A stretch of 40,546 bases of DNA from an uncultured Acetatifactor sp. (GTDB lineage Bacteria; Bacillota; Clostridia; Lachnospirales; Lachnospiraceae), in contig CANQBS010000017.1 of the NCBI GenBank assembly GCA_947589075.1, forward strand, positions 1-40,546, read 5' to 3'. Below the pieces are notes generated by a model. It saw only the letters and a program-made list of their open reading frames with translations. It ran no database searches and was not told the DNA's origin. A program made the translations under genes and the position numbers. Every line of letters begins with the position of its first letter. Position 1 is the first letter of the stretch. Below, in pieces: positions 34,084-40,546 of this stretch.

Positions 34084-36714
34084 ATGGCAACTATTATTGC
34101 ACAAGAATTAATGAAATGGAAGGATACATTAATCATTGAAGAGTTAAATCCATATGATTTTACGGTAGTGAATATCATACTACAACGATTTGATGATTTG
34201 ATTGAGGCAGGTGGTACGGCAGGAGCAAAACGAATAACAAAATTTGCTGAATTGGTATCTTCAAAGAAAGGAATTTGTGATTCTGAATTATTGGATATTT
34301 CAATTGGGAGTAGTACTGATGAGAACAGGATAAAGAGAGTTATTTCCTTGGAAGTCAACTCTTTTAGAGGCTTTGCTGCTAGCAGAACCTTTGATCTTGG
34401 AAAACAGTATGTTCTTTTATATGGCCCGAACGGATCTGGAAAAACAAGTTTTAGTGAGGCTTTAGAATACGGGCTTCTTGGAAGTATTGAAGAAGCTGAA
34501 GCTGATCATATCAGATTGTCTACATATATAAAGAATACTTCAACCAATAAGGGAGTAGCCCCGGTTATTCGTTGTTTGTTTGAAGATGGAAACGAAGCTG
34601 AAGTAGAAGAGAACTACGAAGCATACCGTTTTGCCTTTATAGAAAAAAATCGTATAACTGATTTTTCACATATCAGTGGACTTAATGCGAAAAACCAAAG
34701 CGAAAGAATGGCGGCTTTGTTTGGACTTTCAGAGTTTTCTGGATTTGTGCAGGGATTTACAAGAAATTTTGATGATAGATATCTTTCAACAAATTCTGTT
34801 ACTGAACAATCTTTTAAGGAACAGCAGGTTGTCATAAATGGAAAGAAGAAAGAGCTTTCAGAGCAAGAAAAAGAGCTGGAGAACATAAAAAAGGAAATAG
34901 AGAAGTCGCTTGATAGTTTAGCAAAGGAGAAGAAGGGAGTAGAGACCATTGAACAGGCAATAGATTATTATGATAATGCTGACAATGGTATTCTGACCAT
35001 TAAACTTCAGAAAAAAAATACAGAAACTGTTAAGGCAATTGATAAAGATAATTTTAATATGATTAAAGATATTTGTAAAGAAATAAGCAATGCTCTTAAT
35101 TCAATAAATGATAAACGAGGGGAACTGGCAAATAAAGCATTGGAAATAAATTATAAACAACTGTATGAATCCATTTCTCAGTTAAGTGAAACAGATGAAT
35201 GCCCAGCTTGCGGAACTCCTGTTATAAAGGCAATAAGAAATCCATATATTTATGCGAGTGAGAAACTGGAAGAGTATAAGGAAATTGACGAGATTAAGAA
35301 GGCTATTCGTAAAAAATCAGCAGAGTGTAAAGCGTGTATTGATGAGCTTGAAATACTTCTTAATGCTAATAAAGAACTTATCAATTTATTAGGTGTTGCA
35401 GTTTCTGGTCTCGATAAAGTGGCGGTTTCCGATATTGAAAAATATGAAAAAACAGTAGAAATATGGTTTGATTTTAGTAAATGTATTTTGGCTTTGGTTA
35501 ATGAAGAAGTAGATGCGAACATCAAGGATTACAATGAAGCGGCAGAGAAGAAGAATGAAGCATATTTACAGGAAGTAGAGAAGCTGAAAGAAGAAGAGAA
35601 AGCACTTGTATTATTATCTACACAATTATCGGAGAAAGAAAAATTAGTTGAGGATAATAGAACATTTATATCAGAATTTGAAAAAAACAGTGAGACTGTC
35701 TTGAAGAAAATACAAGTAGAAAAAAAACAAGCAGAGTTTAATAGAAAAATAATGGAATCATATCAGAAGATAATTGCCAATCTATATGAATATGCAGATA
35801 AATTGCCAGAACTGATAGCTCAGGACTTAGAAAGCAAGATTGTAGATTATTACAATGTTATCAATTGTGGAGATGCTGATTTTGAGATGATTTCGGATAT
35901 TCATCTTCCTTTTGGGGAATCAAAAAAATTATCTATCACTTTTAATGATGGAAGCATATCTGATGCATTGCAGGTGTTAAGTGAGGGACATATAAAAATC
36001 TTGGGATTATCAATATTGTTGGCGAAAGCCCAAAAAGACAATCTCAACTTTATTGTATTCGACGATATTGTAAATGCTATTGATGATGAGCATAGGAATG
36101 GAGTTGCAAATCTCCTCATGGTTCACGAAGATTTCAAGGATAAGCAAATAATTTTATCCACTCATGGGGAACAGTTTGTTTTAAAATTAAAGGATAGACT
36201 TGGTTCATCAAGAAGCAACAAGGATGCAGTTATTTATAAATTCCTTCCAGCAGACTCGTTGCAAGAAAGAGGGGTAATAGTAGAGTATTCAGATGCAAAA
36301 ACTCCTATTGAAGCGGCAAAAAAGAAATATGATGATAACGAATTGAAGGATGCGGCCTCAAAATGTAGGCAGGCAATGGAAAGCGTCTCCTATAATTTGT
36401 GGAACAAGATTTCGAAGACTTCGAATGGAGAAATTTCAGTTGCAATGCGATCTCCAAAGTCACAGCCGGATTTAGCGTCTATTGTTAATGCGCTTATAAA
36501 GAAAACTAAAAAGATAACCGGTATGGAGAGCATTACTGAAAAATTAGAAGAAATCAGACAGCTAGATAATTGGCGTGTTCTTAATAAGGGAACTCATTTT
36601 GAAGACGAACAGCCAGAATTTGACAGGTCGGATGTGAAGAATGTTTTGGATATTTTGACCGCATTGGATGATAGTGTGAGAGAGTTGAAGATACAAGAAT
36701 CGGCATTGAATTGA
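34084..36714 (+). CDS. Rad50-like zinc-hook ATPase
   Basis: This 876-aa protein has a short N-terminal extension (1-85), Walker A GPNGSGKT near residues 115-122, a coiled-coil arm (about 245-300), a zinc-hook C373-P-A-C376, a return coiled coil (about 400-570), Walker B NFIVFDDIVNAID near 655 and ILSTHGEQF near 690. The last 140 residues (CRQAMESVSYNLWNKI onward) resemble a helical HEPN-like or DUF tail and may carry the effector. This could be an RloC/Septu-type defence ATPase, but no anticodon nuclease or TOPRIM motifs were found. It is probably paired with the SIR2 gene. The start is ATG 34084 with weak GGTGAA. Confidence 0.75.
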   Translation: MATIIAQELMKWKDTLIIEELNPYDFTVVNIILQRFDDLIEAGGTAGAKRITKFAELVSSKKGICDSELLDISIGSSTDENRIKRVISLEVNSFRGFAASRTFDLGKQYVLLYGPNGSGKTSFSEALEYGLLGSIEEAEADHIRLSTYIKNTSTNKGVAPVIRCLFEDGNEAEVEENYEAYRFAFIEKNRITDFSHISGLNAKNQSERMAALFGLSEFSGFVQGFTRNFDDRYLSTNSVTEQSFKEQQVVINGKKKELSEQEKELENIKKEIEKSLDSLAKEKKGVETIEQAIDYYDNADNGILTIKLQKKNTETVKAIDKDNFNMIKDICKEISNALNSINDKRGELANKALEINYKQLYESISQLSETDECPACGTPVIKAIRNPYIYASEKLEEYKEIDEIKKAIRKKSAECKACIDELEILLNANKELINLLGVAVSGLDKVAVSDIEKYEKTVEIWFDFSKCILALVNEEVDANIKDYNEAAEKKNEAYLQEVEKLKEEEKALVLLSTQLSEKEKLVEDNRTFISEFEKNSETVLKKIQVEKKQAEFNRKIMESYQKIIANLYEYADKLPELIAQDLESKIVDYYNVINCGDADFEMISDIHLPFGESKKLSITFNDGSISDALQVLSEGHIKILGLSILLAKAQKDNLNFIVFDDIVNAIDDEHRNGVANLLMVHEDFKDKQIILSTHGEQFVLKLKDRLGSSRSNKDAVIYKFLPADSLQERGVIVEYSDAKTPIEAAKKKYDDNELKDAASKCRQAMESVSYNLWNKISKTSNGEISVAMRSPKSQPDLASIVNALIKKTKKITGMESITEKLEEIRQLDNWRVLNKGTHFEDEQPEFDRSDVKNVLDILTALDDSVRELKIQESALN

Positions 36715-36769
36715 AGGTTGACGAAAGATGGTTGGAGGATACAGAGTTGTTATATTTTTTTGAAGCACT

Positions 36770-36934
36770 ATGACGGGTAGGGAGCTGACAGAGGATATTA
36801 TTTCTGTGGTAGCCGCTCCGTATTCTGACAAGACATATGAGCTTGCTATAAGGTGGAGTGAGTATTCGCAGATAAAGAAGATAGGAATTCGTTTCATTCT
36901 GGTTAAAGCAGACGGTGATATAGTGATGATTTGA
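36770..36934 (+). CDS. Small unknown protein (54 aa)
   Basis: The frame from ATG 36770 is preceded by an in-frame stop 9 bp upstream and has only a weak ribosome binding site (GGAGG lies further upstream at about 36735). The protein mixes alpha and beta elements (MTGRELTEDII, KIGIRFILVKADGDI) and has no membrane span. The next gene begins 10 bp after its stop. Together with the next two ORFs it forms a small-gene strip between the zinc-hook ATPase and the STAND gene. Confidence 0.4.
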   Translation: MTGRELTEDIISVVAAPYSDKTYELAIRWSEYSQIKKIGIRFILVKADGDIVMI

Positions 36935-36944
36935 GGTGAGTTTT

Positions 36945-37145
36945 ATGTCGAATGGACATTATTCCGATGATCCGTTGGAGGATTCACTGTTCCGTGATGA
37001 TGTATTGCGGATGCAGCAAGAGACAGATAAAGAGATTCGTCAATATGAGCTTGAGCACGGTACTGACGGAAAGGGAAGTGTGGGAGCGGCTTTTTTGTTG
37101 ATGTTTTTGATGGTAGTATTCTTTTTTGGGCTTTTCCTTAGCTGA
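36945..37145 (+). CDS. Small single-span membrane protein (66 aa)
   Basis: ATG 36945 follows GAGGTGAG at 36934-36941; a GTG at 36936 lies in that site and is less likely. The N-terminal 45 residues are acidic and helical (DDVLRMQQETDKEIRQYELEH). The C-terminus is one hydrophobic span (about 46-65, AAFLLMFLMVVFFFGLFL) ending at the stop, i.e. a tail-anchored layout. Its function is unknown. Confidence 0.55.
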   Translation: MSNGHYSDDPLEDSLFRDDVLRMQQETDKEIRQYELEHGTDGKGSVGAAFLLMFLMVVFFFGLFLS

Positions 37146-37155
37146 GGTGAGAGAT

Positions 37156-37275
37156 ATGATTTGTCCGTATTGTAAGTTGAAAAACGTAATACCAATTATA
37201 TATGTTTTTCCTGAACCGGACATGTTTATGGCTGCTGAAGGAGGTTTTTATGGAGAAACAAAAGCATTTTTATAG
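37156..37275 (+). pseudogene. Truncated zinc-ribbon gene running into the STAND gene
   Basis: ATG 37156 follows GAGGTGAG. The peptide (39 aa) starts MICPYC and continues NVIPIIYVFPEPDMFMAAEGG. This resembles the beginning of small bacterial zinc-ribbon proteins that continue with further cysteines, but here the second CxxC is missing. The frame ends 26 bp inside the STAND coding region. The simplest reading is a gene whose 3' part was replaced when the STAND gene arrived. A genuine short leader peptide is the alternative. Confidence 0.4.
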
Positions 37276-40200
37276 TGTGTTTAGCATTCTATATAAAAAC
37301 ATAATTGTCGGAGAAACAACAGGTAAAAGGGAAGATTTTTATAGGTTAATATTCAATGATTTATATAAAGAAGTGGGCTATGAATATGTTGATAATGATG
37401 GTATAAGAAAAGTTACATCGGGTAATATGCCTATACATAGGAAAGTATCAAAGAGGCTTTATTCATTTGACGGTTTTGAAAGATTAAGAAACAGTATTGA
37501 AGAGGGTGTTCTTCCACTTGTTAGGAATATAGATGATATTATAGACGGTTTTTTAGATGTATTGAATAAAGATGAGTTTATCCCTCAAGATGATAAGAGA
37601 GTATTATTATCAGATGTTGACACAAAGGATGAATTTAAGTTTTCAAGATTTATCACTGCCTGTATGGTGTATTTGGATTATTCAGATTATATGGTTAATA
37701 AAGGAAAGGATGGCAGATTAAACATTTCATTTATGAGATTGGGAGAAAGCCAGCCACCTGCAAAATATCCAATTTATATAACGGAAGTACCGTCAAGCGT
37801 AGACGAAGTGATAGGAAGAGAAGAAGAGATAATTGCTTTAGAAGATATTGTTATTAAGAGAAAGCATAATTGTGTAGTGTCTTCTGTTGGTGGTCTCGGA
37901 AAAACTGAATTAATTAAAAAGTTTTTGCATGGAGTATATAGTACTGAAACAACAGACTCTGATATTGATGCAATTGCGTGGATTTCATATGATAATGGTG
38001 ATTTGAGATTTTCGTTAAAACAGGCATTGAAATTGAAGTGTGATATCGAAGATGTGTGGATGCAGGTACAAGCATTATCAGAACGCTATGGAAAAAGATT
38101 GTTGATTGTCATAGATAATGTGGAAAAAGGCGATGATGAGTACTTATCTAAAGTTGGTACTCTACCGTCGATTATTCTTGTGACAAGTCGTAGAAGAGAT
38201 TTGGTTGGATTTGATGATGAACTGTTACTACAGCCGCTTTCTGTAGATGATTGTAGAAGACTCTTTTATAAGAATTATGAATTTGAGGAAAGAGATAACG
38301 AAATTCTCAATGATATTATTGAATTAACAGCAAAATTGACAATTCTTATTGTTATGTTAGCAAAAGTTGCCTCTTTGGAGGAGTTATCTTTAAGAGAACT
38401 ATATGATAATCTGGAAGAGAAAGGATTTAAGCTTAGCGAAGAAGATGTTTCTGTAAGACATGAAAGATTGGAAAAAGATAAAAGTATTATCGAACAGATA
38501 TGTATTTTGTTCTCATTGATGAATATCAGCGAAAAAGAACAGAAGTTGCTTGCCTGCATTTCTATAATACCGAATCTGGAGTTTGATTTTGGAAAGGCAA
38601 AAAAATGGTTTGGGATAAGGAAAAACTCGGATTTAATGAAACTATATAAGATGGGAATGATAGAAGAGGTTACGGTCAATAAAAAGCATATATATTGGAT
38701 GCATTCTGTTATAGCAGCATCTGTTAGAGAGCAGAAGAAGGCGGTAATATATGACTTATCCAGGACTTTTGTGACGATATTATCGGAAGAACTTGATTAT
38801 GAAAGCACAAGCGGACGGGAATATGAGAAGACTTATTTAATACCCTTTTCATGGTCGGTAGCTGACATTATGGAGGATCATTGGAATGATGAAAAAGATG
38901 TTGTGTTTTTAGAAAACCTTTTCCATATATGTTTTGCGTGTAGTCATTATTCCCTGTGTGCGAGAATAATTGATTTAATACTTAGAATACAAAAAGCTGG
39001 TGATATATTTGATTATAATGACATAGCAAATTCTCTTCGCAATAAAGTGGATTTGTTATTACAGTTTGACAAAGCAGGAGAAGCCGAGAAATTGTTGGCA
39101 GATATTGAAGAGTTATTTGATAAGAATAACGCATCTGACGAGGAGCGCAATATTCTAAAGTATCAGTATGCAGTTATGTATCAAGTAAAAGGTCAATTTG
39201 AAAAGTCAAAATTATATTATCAACAATGTATAGATGAAGCGGAATCTACAGATTATGAGTATTCAAATAGAGATAAAGCTACTGCATATGCTAATATGGG
39301 GAGAATGCTTACAGATAGTGGCGATTATACAGAAGCTCATGATTATTTAAGGAAAGCGATAGAACTACATGGTGAAGATGAAGACGATGCTGATATAATG
39401 ATTTGCTATTGTACACTCGCTGCAGTATGTACGGAACTTATGCAAATTGGTCTGGGGACGACTTATGTTGAAGAGGCTGTTTCGTGTTTTAAAAAAGTGA
39501 TTGAATTCCGAGAACAAAAACTGGGGATGCATCATGCTGACACGGCTGTTGTATATCATGATTATGCGTTCTTCTGGTATGTTCTAGGTGTGTATGATAG
39601 AGCATTGAAATATAACGAAATGGCATATGATATAGAATATGAGTTGTTTGCGAAACATAGTATAACCAGATTAAGAAGTCTTAATACAAAGGCGTTGATT
39701 CTATTTGAAGATAATCAGCAGGAAGAAGCTCTAGGGATTTTTGAAGAAATCATCGCAGATTGCGAGAGCATGAACTCCGATTATATTGTGGATTTAGCAG
39801 ATTTTGAATACAATTATGCTATTTCGTTAGCTGATTTGGAGTACTTCGATAGCGCAAAGGAGATGTACGAGAAATGTATTGATATTTGGAAAGGATTATC
39901 AGAGGAAGGGTTTAGAAAACTAGCGGAGGCATATCTGGGTTATGCAAATATACTGTTAATGGAAGGCAATATCAAAGCCGCAAAAATAAATTATGTACTT
40001 GCGAAGAATCATATTACAGAAGATTTTTATCTTATGGTAGATGTTATGGATAATATTGCATTATGTAGTATGGCAATGGATGATGTTGATTCATCTGCGA
40101 GAGAATTTGCGGAATTGGTACAGTTACTTATAGAATTTAATGCATATGATGAAGAAACAAAATTGAATTTGTGTAATAATTTGGCAGAAGTAATAAAGGC

Positions 40201-40360
40201 TGATGAAGATATTCAAAAAAATATCAAATCGAAATTGCTGCTATGTCTAAAAGATGATGATGCGAGTTTAAAATACATAAATGATTATTTTTCGGAAATA
40301 AAAGAAAATTTAGCACAAAATGTAGAACAGACATATGGATGTTTATCACGTATAATTTAA
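37250..40360 (+). CDS. STAND NTPase with TPR repeats
   Basis: This 1036-aa protein starts at ATG 37250 with GGAGG 5 bp upstream; codons upstream to 37202 are in frame but lack a site. Residues 1-185 are an unrecognised N-terminal domain that may be the effector. The NB-ARC/STAND NTPase has P-loop GGLGKTE near 215-221, Walker B RLLIVIDNVE near 283 and LVTSRRRD near 308. From about 590 to 1000 there are tandem TPR-like helices (AYANMGRMLTDSGDYTEAHDYL, ALGIFEEIIADCESM). STAND-TPR proteins sense phage proteins or act as regulators. A terminator follows. Confidence 0.8.
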   Translation: MEKQKHFYSVFSILYKNIIVGETTGKREDFYRLIFNDLYKEVGYEYVDNDGIRKVTSGNMPIHRKVSKRLYSFDGFERLRNSIEEGVLPLVRNIDDIIDGFLDVLNKDEFIPQDDKRVLLSDVDTKDEFKFSRFITACMVYLDYSDYMVNKGKDGRLNISFMRLGESQPPAKYPIYITEVPSSVDEVIGREEEIIALEDIVIKRKHNCVVSSVGGLGKTELIKKFLHGVYSTETTDSDIDAIAWISYDNGDLRFSLKQALKLKCDIEDVWMQVQALSERYGKRLLIVIDNVEKGDDEYLSKVGTLPSIILVTSRRRDLVGFDDELLLQPLSVDDCRRLFYKNYEFEERDNEILNDIIELTAKLTILIVMLAKVASLEELSLRELYDNLEEKGFKLSEEDVSVRHERLEKDKSIIEQICILFSLMNISEKEQKLLACISIIPNLEFDFGKAKKWFGIRKNSDLMKLYKMGMIEEVTVNKKHIYWMHSVIAASVREQKKAVIYDLSRTFVTILSEELDYESTSGREYEKTYLIPFSWSVADIMEDHWNDEKDVVFLENLFHICFACSHYSLCARIIDLILRIQKAGDIFDYNDIANSLRNKVDLLLQFDKAGEAEKLLADIEELFDKNNASDEERNILKYQYAVMYQVKGQFEKSKLYYQQCIDEAESTDYEYSNRDKATAYANMGRMLTDSGDYTEAHDYLRKAIELHGEDEDDADIMICYCTLAAVCTELMQIGLGTTYVEEAVSCFKKVIEFREQKLGMHHADTAVVYHDYAFFWYVLGVYDRALKYNEMAYDIEYELFAKHSITRLRSLNTKALILFEDNQQEEALGIFEEIIADCESMNSDYIVDLADFEYNYAISLADLEYFDSAKEMYEKCIDIWKGLSEEGFRKLAEAYLGYANILLMEGNIKAAKINYVLAKNHITEDFYLMVDVMDNIALCSMAMDDVDSSAREFAELVQLLIEFNAYDEETKLNLCNNLAEVIKADEDIQKNIKSKLLLCLKDDDASLKYINDYFSEIKENLAQNVEQTYGCLSRII

Positions 40361-40401
40361 GCATAGTAATTGCTTAGATGATTGGTGATGGTGTCATTAT
40401 G

Positions 40402-40449
40402 AATACACCTGTGGTTCTGGCGATTGCTTAGGGTCATGGGTGTATTTTT
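40402..40449 (+). terminator. Terminator after the STAND gene
   Basis: AATACACC (40402-40409) pairs with GGTGTATT (40439-40446). Four further inner pairs (two wobbles) extend the stem, and a T-run ends at 40449. The loop is about 21 nt. Confidence 0.65.
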
Positions 40450-40511
40450 GTAAAATGGAGCGTTACTTTGTTTTTATTACGATTAAATCTAAATTAAGGA
40501 GGATGTTGCAA

Positions 40512-40546
40512 ATGAAGAAAAAAAGAATTGTAGACTTTTCTGTAGA
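40512..40546 (+). CDS. Start of a gene truncated by the window end
   Basis: ATG 40512 lies 8 bp after AAGGAGG and opens MKKKRIVDFSV. The frame is open to the window end, so only 11 codons are visible and no function can be assigned. It lies behind a terminator and probably starts a new unit. Confidence 0.55.
   Translation, partial: MKKKRIVDFSV

Noticed and set aside
34084..36714. Gabija GajA, RloC or PtuA identity for the zinc-hook ATPase
   Set aside because: No TOPRIM motif or anticodon-nuclease residues were seen, and no UvrD-like GajB is adjacent; the HNH gene is separated from it by the SIR2 gene.
1..40546. CRISPR array, tRNA-linked attachment site or integrase
   Set aside because: No regularly spaced repeats, tRNA cloverleaf or recombinase motifs were seen on either strand.

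Overview
The window reads as AT-rich chromosomal DNA from a Gram-positive anaerobe of the Clostridia, most likely a Lachnospiraceae gut bacterium. This is inferred from base composition, strong AGGAGG-type ribosome binding sites, frequent TTG/GTG starts and the gene families present. All genes supported here lie on the + strand. No tRNA, rRNA, CRISPR array, transposase or integrase was seen.

Region A (about 1-14.2 kb) combines ubiquitin-conjugation-type enzymes with a type VII (ESX/Yuk)-like cluster. It encodes a three-span membrane protein with a zinc ribbon and a B-box-like finger, a 59-aa protein, an E2-like protein, a JAMM/JAB metalloprotease, a ThiF/E1-like adenylating enzyme, a 1465-aa FtsK/EssC-like ATPase, a WXG100-like protein fused to a zinc metallopeptidase (probable effector), an 80-aa partner, an M48 membrane protease, two paralogous zinc-ribbon membrane proteins (SPOR-like and YARHG ends) and a lipoprotein with amidase and serine-hydrolase domains. 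No ubiquitin-like modifier is visible and the EssC-like ATPase has no membrane span.

Region B (14.2-18.2 kb) is a regulatory and accessory stretch. It has a small HTH protein whose promoter spacer carries a 23-bp palindrome, a secreted transglutaminase-like protein, a small acidic protein, a WYL regulator with its own promoter and terminator, two tiny proteins and a HIRAN protein.

Region C (18.2-32.8 kb) is a DNA phosphorothioation island. A first operon encodes an alphaCTD/sigma4-like DNA-binding protein, a PLD-nuclease/helicase, a 55-aa protein, a DndD-like ATPase and a 177-aa protein, and is probably a restriction or sensing module. A 45-bp perfect palindrome follows. It looks like the terminator of this operon and also overlaps a near-consensus promoter for the second operon, dndB-dndC-dndD-dndE-dndA, which is followed by an HNH nuclease gene.

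Region D (32.9-40.5 kb) holds more defence-type genes: a SIR2-like protein, a Rad50-like zinc-hook ATPase, small ORFs, a likely gene remnant and a STAND NTPase with TPR repeats. The window ends in the first codons of another gene.

The best candidates for something undescribed are the E1/E2/JAB-coupled soluble EssC system with its metallopeptidase effector, and the second DndD-like module with its dual-purpose palindrome.
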